From: JAVXCQ01 sp036659415
GTDB lineage: Bacteria; Bacillota; Negativicutes; Acidaminococcales; Acidaminococcaceae
Direction of reading: 5' to 3'
Assembly: GCA_036659415.1 (NCBI GenBank)
Contig: JAVXCQ010000011.1
Span: 1-62,875 of the forward strand
Length of the DNA: 62,875 nt
The notes under the pieces were generated by a model, which worked only from the letters and a program-made list of their open reading frames with translations, made no database searches and had not been told where the DNA came from. A program made the position numbers and the translations under genes. Below are positions 45,377 through 53,639 of this stretch, piece after piece. The first letter of the stretch is position 1. Each line of letters starts with the position of its first letter.

Positions 45377-46804
45377 ATGAATTTGTATTTGTTAACAATC
45401 CTAGGCTATGCGTTGCTACTAATTGCTATTGGTTGGTTTATTGGTAGGCATGTTCAGGGTGCTTCAGACTTTTTTGTGGGTAATCGTAGTTTTGGTTGGC
45501 CACTGATTTTTACGACGTTAATTGCGGCTAATATTGGAGCGGGGTCTACCGTAGGGGTGACGGGCTTAGCCTTTCGTCATGGGGTGTCAAGTTGGTGGTG
45601 GATTGGTTGCTCGGCCATTGGTTCCTTACTGTTGGCATACCTAGTGGGACCTAGAGTTTGGGAGCTGGCCAAGAAATACAATCTTTACACGATGGGAGAT
45701 TATCTAGATTTACGTTATTCCCGGGCATTTCGGGGTATTATTTCTTCGATGATGGCAGTGGGGACACTGGCTTTGTTTTCCGGGCAACTGATTGGTATTG
45801 CGTGGATTTTAAATGTGGTGGCGGGGATTGAAAAAACACTGGGCACGATTATCGGCGCGGTGGTGGTGACGATTTATTTTACTGCCGGAGGACTGTTATC
45901 GGCAGCCATTGTTAATATTGTAGAACTAGCAGTTATTTTTCTTGGCTTTTGTTTGGCGGCTCCCTATGCTTTAGCCCATGTTGGCGGTTGGGAGGGAATG
46001 CAGGCTTTGGTAGTAGCCAATATGGCTGACCCGGTAAGAAGCACAGCTTATTTTGCTTGGGACGGGGTAGGCTTAACTACGATTATTGGTTATTTTTTAA
46101 TGTTAGTACCGGCTTTTTGTATTTCACCGGGATTAATCGGTAAGGTTTATAGCGGGCAAAATAAACGTGCTGTTCGGATTGGGACAATGCTTAATGCGGT
46201 GGTGCAGTTTGGATTCGCTTTCCTACCACTTATTATTGGTATGTGTGCCTATGCGGCTTTTCCACAACTGGAAAACCCAGAGTTGGCACTACCTATGGCA
46301 ATGAAGGAGTTAATGCCCTTTAGCATTGCGGCCTTCGCCCTGGCGGCTATTTTTGCGGCAGAAGTTAGTACTGCTGATACGGTCTTATTTATGCTAGCAA
46401 CCTCGATTTCTAAAGATTTGTATAAAACGTTCTTTAATCCCGAGGTTTCAGAACCGGATTTATTGCGTTTTAGCCGCCGTGCTACTGTGGTTTGTGGTGT
46501 GGTCGGCGTAATTGTAGCTTTGTTTATGTCTAATATTATTACGGCGCTACAAATTTTTTATTCTTTGATGACAGTATCTTTGGGCGCCCCCTTTTTATTT
46601 GGCTTATTTTGCGATAAGGCGTCAACGCAAGGTGCTTTTATTTCCGCTAGTGCCGGGGTGGTGGCAACCTTGCTGTTACAGTTTGGCAATAGCGGTAAAG
46701 GCTTATGGATTTTAAATGCTTCATCTACCGGTATTTTAGTAGCGGTGCTGGTTATGTTTGGCAGTTTGTATTTTTGTCCCAATCAAAAAAAAGTGGAGCA
46801 TTGA
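45377..46804 (+). CDS. Sodium:solute symporter family (SSS) transporter
   Basis: 475-aa, 13-helix SSS-family permease. Family traits: ADFFVGNRSFGWPLIFTTLI-type start (here SDFFVGNRS), NIGAGSTVGVTGLAFRHG, WELAKKYNLYTMGDYLDLRYS and FAAEVSTADTVLFMLATS near the sodium site. The closest resemblance is to transporters of amino or carboxylic acids, but the solute cannot be named. It has its own promoter and is followed 22 bp later by a glucosaminidase gene. Confidence 0.87.
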   Translation: MNLYLLTILGYALLLIAIGWFIGRHVQGASDFFVGNRSFGWPLIFTTLIAANIGAGSTVGVTGLAFRHGVSSWWWIGCSAIGSLLLAYLVGPRVWELAKKYNLYTMGDYLDLRYSRAFRGIISSMMAVGTLALFSGQLIGIAWILNVVAGIEKTLGTIIGAVVVTIYFTAGGLLSAAIVNIVELAVIFLGFCLAAPYALAHVGGWEGMQALVVANMADPVRSTAYFAWDGVGLTTIIGYFLMLVPAFCISPGLIGKVYSGQNKRAVRIGTMLNAVVQFGFAFLPLIIGMCAYAAFPQLENPELALPMAMKELMPFSIAAFALAAIFAAEVSTADTVLFMLATSISKDLYKTFFNPEVSEPDLLRFSRRATVVCGVVGVIVALFMSNIITALQIFYSLMTVSLGAPFLFGLFCDKASTQGAFISASAGVVATLLLQFGNSGKGLWILNASSTGILVAVLVMFGSLYFCPNQKKVEH

Positions 46805-46826
46805 CTGCTTCAGCTAGGAGAGCTCT

Positions 46827-47744
46827 ATGTTAAAAAAACAACAACAAACCTGGTTAGCCATAGCAGCAATGAGCTTTTTGTTTCCTGCACAAGTGTGGGC
46901 ATCTCCTTCGCCATTAGATTTGACGACGGCGGGAACTAAAGTCAGTAGTGAGCAAATAGGGAAAAGTCACCAAGACCAACCGCAGGTAAGTGCCGGAGAA
47001 AACCTAGCAGAAAAGGTCAACACGGTCAATAAAAAAACGGCGAATACCAAGGCACAGCCGAATGTTAAAAAAGTCAAACCGCCAGTTAAGAAAATCGTGC
47101 GTATCTTGCCACCAGACTATCAAAATATTACGATTGAGGGAGAGGCAATAGCGACTAGGAAACAGGCTGTTAACTATATCAAGCAAAGTAACCCCAAGGC
47201 GAAACTAACCTGTTCGGTCGAAAAAATAGTTGATTATTATTACGAAGAAAGCACCAAAGAAGGTTTACGTGCAGATTTAGTGCTGAGTCAGGCCTTACTG
47301 GAAACAGGGTTTTTCACTTTTAACGGAACAGTCAAGCCGGAACAAAATAATTTTTGCGGGTTAGGGACAACGAGTGCCATAGTCAAAGGGGCAAGCTTCA
47401 AAACTCCGCAACTAGGTGTGAGAGCTCATGTTCAGCATTTACTGGCTTATACGGCAGAGCGTTTGCCCAAAAGTAAAATTGTGGACCCCCGTTATGATTT
47501 AGTACATCGTATGCGCAAAAACGCAGGATTTTATACTAAATGGTACGATTTAAACGGAAAATGGGCTATGAGCCCGGAATACAGTGAAAAGATTTTTGAC
47601 GTTAGAAGTAAAATGCTAGGGTTAACCAGTGCGACTGTGGGAACAGCTATAGTGGATCAAACCACGGCGGCAACTGCACCACAGCCCTTTAGCGAACGGA
47701 TTAAAAAAACAATGGACGAGCTTAAAAAAAGTACACGACCTTAA
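46827..47744 (+). CDS. Secreted glucosaminidase-domain protein
   Basis: 305 aa. An N-terminal signal peptide (about 1-26, ending VWA-SP) is followed by a Lys/Pro-rich linker (about 50-95) and a peptidoglycan glucosaminidase-family domain (about 120-260) with LSQALLETGFFTFNGTVKPEQNNFCGLG, where the early Glu is the expected catalytic acid, and GVRAHVQHLLAYT. A short C-terminal tail follows. It probably cleaves peptidoglycan glycan strands in the periplasm. A terminator follows immediately. Confidence 0.85.
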   Translation: MLKKQQQTWLAIAAMSFLFPAQVWASPSPLDLTTAGTKVSSEQIGKSHQDQPQVSAGENLAEKVNTVNKKTANTKAQPNVKKVKPPVKKIVRILPPDYQNITIEGEAIATRKQAVNYIKQSNPKAKLTCSVEKIVDYYYEESTKEGLRADLVLSQALLETGFFTFNGTVKPEQNNFCGLGTTSAIVKGASFKTPQLGVRAHVQHLLAYTAERLPKSKIVDPRYDLVHRMRKNAGFYTKWYDLNGKWAMSPEYSEKIFDVRSKMLGLTSATVGTAIVDQTTAATAPQPFSERIKKTMDELKKSTRP

Positions 47745-47765
47745 TTTCAGTCGTGTACTTTTGCT
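47727..47765 (+). terminator. Terminator after glucosaminidase gene
   Basis: AAAAGTACACGAC (47727-47739) with its complement (47750-47762) around a 10-nt loop; the 5' arm lies in the last codons of the gene. Confidence 0.85.
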
Positions 47766-47802
47766 TTAACTATGATAAAATTAGACAACGAGGTGAAGCA
47801 AG

Positions 47803-48288
47803 ATGCATATAGTATTAGTAGAACCTGAAATTCCGGGCAACACTGGCAATATTGCCAGGCTTTGTGCCGCTACAGGTTGTCATTTACATTTAGTACGACC
47901 ATTGGGTTTTTCAGTTGAAGATAAATATCTGAAACGTGCTGGTCTAGATTATTGGAATTTAGTGGATATCAATTATTATGACTCCGTGTATGAAGTTTTT
48001 AGTAAATACCAGGCAAATCCTAAATTTTTGCTGACTACGAAAGCACACAAAAGTTATAGTGATGTTCACTATGACCAGGAGGCTTTACTGGTTTTTGGCA
48101 AAGAAACAGCAGGTTTGCCGGAAAAACTGCGCAGGGAATACCAAGATAGTTGTGTACGGATACCTATGATTAGTGCTGCCCGCTCGCTCAATCTTTCTAA
48201 TTCTGTGGCTATTGTGGCCTATGAAGCTTTACGCCAACAAGATAATTTTGCAGGGCTATCATTATATTCGGAGGAATACAAGGAATGA
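47803..48288 (+). CDS. trmL: tRNA (cytidine(34)-2'-O)-methyltransferase TrmL
   Basis: 161-aa SPOUT-class methyltransferase that modifies the wobble base of some leucine tRNAs. N-terminal VEPEIPGNTGNIARLCAATG, central LLVFGKETAGLP and C-terminal RIPM followed by SLNLSNSVAIVAYEALRQ give the family and the SAM-binding knot. SD GAGGTGAAG. It overlaps the next gene by 4 bp, heading a run of translation-coupled genes into folate synthesis. Confidence 0.93.
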   Translation: MHIVLVEPEIPGNTGNIARLCAATGCHLHLVRPLGFSVEDKYLKRAGLDYWNLVDINYYDSVYEVFSKYQANPKFLLTTKAHKSYSDVHYDQEALLVFGKETAGLPEKLRREYQDSCVRIPMISAARSLNLSNSVAIVAYEALRQQDNFAGLSLYSEEYKE

Positions 48289-48638
48289 TTTTAATTAAAG
48301 AATTTGAGTTTGATGCGGCACATTATCTGCCGCATTATCATGGCAAATGTGAAAACTTGCATGGACATACTTATAAACTAGTGGTAAAACTTGACGGTAC
48401 TCCCGATGCAGAGGGTATGATTATCGATTTTATTAAGCTTAAGCAGCTGGTACAAGAGGTGGTACTGACTAAATTAGACCACGCTTGCATTAACGACCTC
48501 TTACCGCAACCTTCAGCAGAATACATAGCAATGTGGGTGTGGGGGCAATTGCACCCTTTACTACAAGGGGAACATTACGCTTTGTATGAAGTGGAAATTT
48601 GGGAAACTAAAACTAGTGGCATTGTGTATAGGGGGTAG
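48285..48638 (+). CDS. PTPS/QueD-family pterin enzyme, probable PTPS-III (FolB substitute)
   Basis: 117-aa member of the 6-pyruvoyl-tetrahydropterin synthase family. Zn ligands H13, H26 and H28 are present (FDAAHYLPHYHGKCENLHGH). The active-site motif is C22-E23-N-L-H-G-H: the usual cysteine is accompanied by a glutamate three residues before the first Zn-His. Such Glu-containing proteins (PTPS-III) turn 7,8-dihydroneopterin triphosphate directly into 6-hydroxymethyl-dihydropterin and replace FolB. The neighbouring folE2, folP and folK, with no folB and no queC/queE, support a folate role. Plain QueD (queuosine) remains possible. Confidence 0.75.
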   Translation: MILIKEFEFDAAHYLPHYHGKCENLHGHTYKLVVKLDGTPDAEGMIIDFIKLKQLVQEVVLTKLDHACINDLLPQPSAEYIAMWVWGQLHPLLQGEHYALYEVEIWETKTSGIVYRG

Positions 48639-48642
48639 TTTG

Positions 48643-49425
48643 ATGTTAAAGGATGTGCAGGGCGAAAGTGATGTACGACAAGTGCCCTTAAAGCACGTAG
48701 GTATTAAAAACTTACGTTGGCCGATTAGTATTAGGGATAAAACCAAAGGCGAACAACAAACAGTGGCAACGATTAGTATGGCTGTAGATTTACCCCATGA
48801 TTTGCGGGGGACACATATGAGTAGATTTGTGGAATGCTTACAAACGCTGGGGGCAGTGTCGCCACTAGCACTGGAGGCAATCCTAGATACACTTAAAAGC
48901 AGGTTGCAAGCGGAAAAGGCAATGCTGGAAATGGAGTTTACATATTTCATTTCGAAAGAAGCACCGGTGACGAAACAAAAAGCACCGCTGGATTTGACTT
49001 GTCGTTATCGTGCCGAAAAAGGTGAAAAGTTTGAATTATATGTGTGTGCAGAAATTCCCATTCACACTTTATGTCCTTGTTCGAGGGAAATCAGCAGTTA
49101 TGGAGCCCATAATCAAAGGGCATTGGCGATTATTGAGATGAAGTCTACGGAAATGGTGTGGTTAGAAGAATTAGCGCTCATGGCAGAGGCCGGGGCAAGT
49201 GCACCAATTTATGCTCTTTTGAAACGACCTGATGAAAAATTCGTAACCGAGCAAGCCTATGAAAACCCTCGTTTTGTTGAAGATGCCGTCCGTGAAATAG
49301 CGTTACAACTGGAACAAGACCAAAGAATTAATTGGTACCAAGTAACAGTGGAAAGTATGGAAAGTATTCATAATCATAATGCGTTTGCCTGTGTAGAAAA
49401 AGGCTGGGGGGACGAAAAACAATGA
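48643..49425 (+). CDS. folE2: GTP cyclohydrolase I type B, FolE2
   Basis: Makes 7,8-dihydroneopterin triphosphate from GTP; the metal-flexible type B enzyme. From the ATG at 48643 (260 aa) it shows VGIKNLRWPISIRDK, HMSRFVE and the key cysteine region HTLCPCSREIS. An in-frame upstream ATG (48586) lies within the PTPS gene and is rejected; the chosen ATG follows AGGGGG by 7 nt. It is unrelated to FolE in fold sequence and is often found where zinc is short. It feeds the enzymes on both sides. Confidence 0.93.
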   Translation: MLKDVQGESDVRQVPLKHVGIKNLRWPISIRDKTKGEQQTVATISMAVDLPHDLRGTHMSRFVECLQTLGAVSPLALEAILDTLKSRLQAEKAMLEMEFTYFISKEAPVTKQKAPLDLTCRYRAEKGEKFELYVCAEIPIHTLCPCSREISSYGAHNQRALAIIEMKSTEMVWLEELALMAEAGASAPIYALLKRPDEKFVTEQAYENPRFVEDAVREIALQLEQDQRINWYQVTVESMESIHNHNAFACVEKGWGDEKQ

Positions 49426-50609
49426 TTTTACCAATCAGTCCTTGTAATATACGCACTGAACTCGAAAATATCGGTGTGCATACGGTGGGTATTGCGCTGT
49501 TGTTGAACAAAACAGAGATTTTACCACTGAAGGTTTTACAAGTGCGTACACCGGCTGCCAATATTATTAAGCAGGAAATGTTAGGCTGCGGTGGCGATTG
49601 TGCTGTGCACGCCGAGGTGATTACTTGTCAACAGCAATATTGTGATATCTTACTGCTAGGTACACGAAAACATTACGCCTATTTGTTGAAAAAACTAGCC
49701 ATGAACCCTTACTTCGGGTTAGCTAAGTTATGTACGGAATTAGAAGCGGTGCTTTCACCACCTTTGCTTTATACACAGTTAGCCGATGGTAGAAAACTTA
49801 CCTATCAGCAAATGGTGGTGATGGGTATTTTGAATATTACTCCGGACTCTTTTTATGCTGGGTCCAGGGTGTCCCAGGTAAGCACAGTGCTGGAGCTGGC
49901 GGGCAGGATGCTAGACGAAGGTGCTACCGTGTTAGACGTTGGCGGCGAATCCAGCAGACCTGGGGCAGACAGTGTTTCTCCTACCGAGGAAATTGCCCGT
50001 GTGGTGCCGATGTTAACGGCTTTGCGCAAGGAATACCCACAGAGTATTTTATCTATTGATACCTATCATGCCGCTACGGCGCAAGCCGCAGCGGAAGCGG
50101 GGGTTGATATCATTAATGACATTAGTGCTGGTGAGGCAGACACAGCTATGCTGGACGTGGTAGTGAAATATAAGCTACCCATTATCTTGATGCATATGCG
50201 TGGTACACCTAAAAATATGCAGCAAAATGTCATTTATCACAATGTGGTGGAAGAAGTCACCACATATTTGAACGCACGAGCGACTTGTTTATTGAACAAA
50301 GGCTTGGGCAAGGATAAGGTAATCTTGGATCCCGGCATTGGTTTTGCCAAAACGGTAAAACATAATTTAAAGCTCATGCAAGGCTTAAACGAACTGACGG
50401 GACTTGGTTATCCAATCTTATTGGCCGCTTCGCGTAAGTCTACGATTGGACAGGTACTGGGTGCGTTGTCGACAGAGGAAAGACTAGAAGGCACACTGGC
50501 TACCAGTTGTCAGGCAGTTTACGCCGGTGCACAAATGGTGCGCGTGCATGATGTCCAAGCTAACGTCAGAGCCATTCGTATGTTGGAGGCCATTTTAAAA
50601 TGTCAATAG
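49422..50609 (+). CDS. folP: Dihydropteroate synthase FolP with N-terminal extension
   Basis: Joins 6-hydroxymethyl-dihydropterin pyrophosphate to p-aminobenzoate. The DHPS core starts near residue 131 (MGILNITPDSFYAGSR), with DVGGESSRPGADSV, INDISAGEADTAML, ILMHMRG, ILDPGIGFAKT and a C-terminal VRVHDV. Before it lies a 130-residue extension with clustered cysteines (GCGGDC at 55-60; C69, C74) not found in the short E. coli enzyme; it is not FolB-like to my eye. The ATG overlaps folE2 by 4 bp and the gene overlaps folK by 10 bp. Confidence 0.93.
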   Translation: MILPISPCNIRTELENIGVHTVGIALLLNKTEILPLKVLQVRTPAANIIKQEMLGCGGDCAVHAEVITCQQQYCDILLLGTRKHYAYLLKKLAMNPYFGLAKLCTELEAVLSPPLLYTQLADGRKLTYQQMVVMGILNITPDSFYAGSRVSQVSTVLELAGRMLDEGATVLDVGGESSRPGADSVSPTEEIARVVPMLTALRKEYPQSILSIDTYHAATAQAAAEAGVDIINDISAGEADTAMLDVVVKYKLPIILMHMRGTPKNMQQNVIYHNVVEEVTTYLNARATCLLNKGLGKDKVILDPGIGFAKTVKHNLKLMQGLNELTGLGYPILLAASRKSTIGQVLGALSTEERLEGTLATSCQAVYAGAQMVRVHDVQANVRAIRMLEAILKCQ

Positions 50610-51070
50610 CATATATCGCTTTGGGCAGTAATCTCGGGTTAAGAGAAAAAAACATAGCAGAAGCAATAGCACGGATGCAGGCATATGGCTTAGAAATTTT
50701 AGCAATGGCGACTTGTTTAGAAACCGCACCTTATGGGGTAGTGGATCAACCAAACTTTTTAAATAGTGCGGTTAAAATAGCAACAGTTTTGCCTGCTGAA
50801 CAATTGCTTGCAACTCTCTTGGGGATAGAACAGGAAATGGGACGGGTGCGTAAACGGCACTGGGGAGAAAGAAATATCGATCTAGATCTTTTGTTATATG
50901 ACCAAATGGTTATCAACACGGAGAAGCTTGTCCTACCACATCCTGAGCTACAAAACAGAAGCTTTGTTTTAGAACCATTGGCAGAAATTGCGGGCGCTGT
51001 TATTCATCCGGTTTTTCAAATTACAATTAGTGAACTGCTACACAATTTAATTAACGGAGATGATGGTTAA
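50600..51070 (+). CDS. folK: 6-hydroxymethyl-7,8-dihydropterin pyrophosphokinase FolK
   Basis: 156-aa HPPK. Motifs AYIALGSNLGLREKNI, TAPYGVVDQPNFLNSAVK, EQEMGRVRKRHWGERNIDLDLLLYD with the two metal-binding Asp, and LPHPELQNRSFVLEPL are all in place. It overlaps folP by 10 bp and ends one base into the next gene. With PTPS-III it would complete dihydropteroate synthesis from GTP. Confidence 0.96.
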   Translation: MSIAYIALGSNLGLREKNIAEAIARMQAYGLEILAMATCLETAPYGVVDQPNFLNSAVKIATVLPAEQLLATLLGIEQEMGRVRKRHWGERNIDLDLLLYDQMVINTEKLVLPHPELQNRSFVLEPLAEIAGAVIHPVFQITISELLHNLINGDDG

Positions 51071-52293
51071 TGAACTGCTACGCTAATCTGAACAATCTAT
51101 TAATTTACCGTAATTTACTGGAGGACCCGCTAATTTTGGCTCTCAAAAAGCCCAAAGAGGTTTTTGAACCGGAATTGCACGGAGAACTTATTTTACGTGC
51201 TGAAGAATACGGTTTAATGGGGATTATTCCAGTAGAATATATTATGCACGCCATCAGTCATCAAGAAAATATTTTTTGCGCTATGGCTGAAAAAAATAAT
51301 GGTAAAATCGGCGATGGTCTGGCTAAAGCAGTAGCACAGGACATCAGTATTTTAAGACTATTTTTGTCAGATGTTTTTACCCGTTTTAAAAATCACCCGT
51401 TATTTGGTAATTACGTGCCTTCCAAAATAAAACCTTTAGCCGGACGGAAAGTGTTGGAAACGGTGTTTTTTAATTTTGGCGAGGATGAAAATGGGGAACG
51501 GGCAACTAAAGAGTTGTGTGCTTATTACGCTAAATTTGGCTATGGGTTAATGGCCGATTTTGTTACTTTTCATTGGGATGGCAAGCATGGTTGCCTAGCA
51601 GGTACGCAAAATCACTCCGAGATTACTTTTAGTAAAATCTATGGCTATGAGCGACAAAAACAAGAACTTATTTGCAACACCGAGGCTTTTATCCAAGGTA
51701 AGCCTGCCAACAATGTTCTTTTGTTCGGCGACCGCGGGACAGGTAAGTCGTCCTCAATTAAAGCACTAGGCAATCATTTTTATGCTGAGGGCCTGAGATT
51801 AGTTCAGGTTAGCCGAGAAGATTTTCAGCAATTACCGCAGGTGTTGCAAGCTTTGAGCAGATGGGGCAAAAAATTTATCATTGTTTTGGATGATTTATCC
51901 TTTGAAGAGTTTGAGGTGGAATACAAAACACTGAAATCTATTTTGGACGGAGGCTTAGAGGTAAAACCAAGTAATGTTTTATTTTGTGCCACGTCTAATC
52001 GCAGAAATATTGTACAAGAAGTATGGCAGGAGCAAAAGCTCAAGGAAGTGCACTGTAGTGATAGCATGAATGAAAAAATTTCTTTGGCAGACCGTTTCGG
52101 CATCAAGCTGTTTTATGATTCTATGGATCAAAAAGCTTATTTTACCATGTTAGAAAAAATAGCGTTAGAGGAAGAGCTAGTGCTACCGGTTGAAGAGTTA
52201 CATGCGGAAGCCGTTAAATGGGAGATGAGCCATACAGGCCGTAACGGACGGATGGCCAGACAACTATTGGATTATTTGCAGGGCAAGCAATAA
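51070..52293 (+). CDS. DUF815 family AAA-type ATPase
   Basis: 407-aa protein: an N-terminal helical region of unknown role (1-190) and a C-terminal P-loop domain with Walker A GDRGTGKSS (220-228), Walker B FIIVLDDLSFEEFE and an ATSNRRNIV sensor-like stretch. This is the DUF815 family, widespread in bacteria and without a defined function. It starts on the last base of the folK stop, so it is expressed with folate genes, though a functional link is not evident. Confidence 0.85.
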   Translation: MNCYANLNNLLIYRNLLEDPLILALKKPKEVFEPELHGELILRAEEYGLMGIIPVEYIMHAISHQENIFCAMAEKNNGKIGDGLAKAVAQDISILRLFLSDVFTRFKNHPLFGNYVPSKIKPLAGRKVLETVFFNFGEDENGERATKELCAYYAKFGYGLMADFVTFHWDGKHGCLAGTQNHSEITFSKIYGYERQKQELICNTEAFIQGKPANNVLLFGDRGTGKSSSIKALGNHFYAEGLRLVQVSREDFQQLPQVLQALSRWGKKFIIVLDDLSFEEFEVEYKTLKSILDGGLEVKPSNVLFCATSNRRNIVQEVWQEQKLKEVHCSDSMNEKISLADRFGIKLFYDSMDQKAYFTMLEKIALEEELVLPVEELHAEAVKWEMSHTGRNGRMARQLLDYLQGKQ

Positions 52294-52354
52294 AGCTTGG
52301 GAGAGCCACCAAGAGGCGGCGAAATTTTAATGAAATGATGGGAGTTAGAAAGGC

Positions 52355-53581
52355 ATGTTAGACCAGCATAAAATCATTCAGAGATTTAAAAATTATGTAG
52401 AAATAGCTACAACTTCGGCAATGGGACAAACTTGTTTCCCCAGCACAGCGGGACAAAAAGAACTAGGGCGTTTTTTAGTCCAAGAACTAAAAACTTTGGG
52501 GTTAGAGCAAGTAGAGCTGGACGAACATGGGTATGTCGTGGCGACTTTGCCTGCTACGACAAAGGAAGAACTACCGGTGATAGGACTGCTTGCACATTTA
52601 GATACGGCTACTGAATGTAGTGGTGACCAGGTCAAGCTGTGCACGCATCATAATTATGATGGCAAAAATTTAATATTGAATAAGGAAAAAAACATCGTCT
52701 TGTCCCCAACCATGTTTCCCGAGCTTTTAGCTTATGTGGGGCAAGACTTGCTTACGGCTGACGGCACTACGCTTTTAGGTGCTGACGATAAAGCAGGAAT
52801 TTGCATTATTGTGTCGGTATGCGAATTATTATTAGCACAGCCGGAGCTGAAGCATGGTTTGGTCAAAATTATTTTTACGCCGGACGAAGAAATTGGCAGA
52901 GGAACGCAGTTTTTCCCACGAGAAAAATTTGCTGTCGATTTTGCGTATACGATTGATGGGGGAGCACTGGGCGAAATTAATTATGAAACCTTTAATGCTT
53001 GTAATGTAGCTGTCAAGTTTACCGGACGTGCGGTACACCCTGGTACAGCTAAGGGAAAAATGCTCAATGCCATTACATTAGCTAAGGAGTGGCAAAATGC
53101 TTTGCCGGCACAGGAGTGTCCAGAGTGTACGGAGGGTTATGAGGGGTTTTATCATGTAACCAAAATCCATGGCGGTACAGAACAAGTGCTGCTAGAGATG
53201 CTGTTACGAGACCATGATGCGGCTATTTTAGCTCGCCGCAAAGCAGTAGTACTGAATTTGGCAGCAGACATGAACGCACGTTATGGCACAGGAACGGTAG
53301 AATGCGTTTTAACGGATGTTTATGAGAACATGAAGCAATATGTGCTGCCGGATTATGGTATCGTGGAGAGAGCTGTTAACGCGATGCTAGAGTGTGGGGT
53401 GGAACCGTGTATTGTACCTATTCGTGGTGGCACTGATGGTGCGCGACTTTCGGCTGAAGGGCTGCCCTGCCCCAATCTTTTTACCGGTGGGCATAATTTT
53501 CATGGTCGCTTTGAATATTTACCGGTGACGTCTTTAATAAAAGCAACGGAGGTTGTTATTAAATTACTTCAAGTCAAATAG
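52355..53581 (+). CDS. pepT: Peptidase T (tripeptidase)
   Basis: 408-aa M20-family Zn aminotripeptidase. Visible: LLAHLDTATECSG (first metal His and the following Asp), TTLLGADDKAGICI (bridging Asp), FTPDEEIGRGTQFF (catalytic Glu pair), TIDGG and the C-terminal IRGGTDGARLSAEGLPCPN followed by metal His in TGGHNFHGRFE. SD GGGAGTTAG. It follows DUF815 by 61 bp and is the last gene before a terminator. It cleaves N-terminal residues from tripeptides in the cytoplasm. Confidence 0.95.
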   Translation: MLDQHKIIQRFKNYVEIATTSAMGQTCFPSTAGQKELGRFLVQELKTLGLEQVELDEHGYVVATLPATTKEELPVIGLLAHLDTATECSGDQVKLCTHHNYDGKNLILNKEKNIVLSPTMFPELLAYVGQDLLTADGTTLLGADDKAGICIIVSVCELLLAQPELKHGLVKIIFTPDEEIGRGTQFFPREKFAVDFAYTIDGGALGEINYETFNACNVAVKFTGRAVHPGTAKGKMLNAITLAKEWQNALPAQECPECTEGYEGFYHVTKIHGGTEQVLLEMLLRDHDAAILARRKAVVLNLAADMNARYGTGTVECVLTDVYENMKQYVLPDYGIVERAVNAMLECGVEPCIVPIRGGTDGARLSAEGLPCPNLFTGGHNFHGRFEYLPVTSLIKATEVVIKLLQVK

Positions 53582-53618
53582 TAAAAGGCGTGAACTTTTA
53601 AGTTCACGCCTTTTACTA
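53582..53618. terminator. Bidirectional terminator between pepT and tyrS
   Basis: 15-bp arms AAAAGGCGTGAACTT (53583-53597) and complement (53600-53614), flanked by A and T runs on each side; serves both converging genes. Confidence 0.9.
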
Positions 53619-53639
53619 TTTTTTATATTGGGTTAGTGG

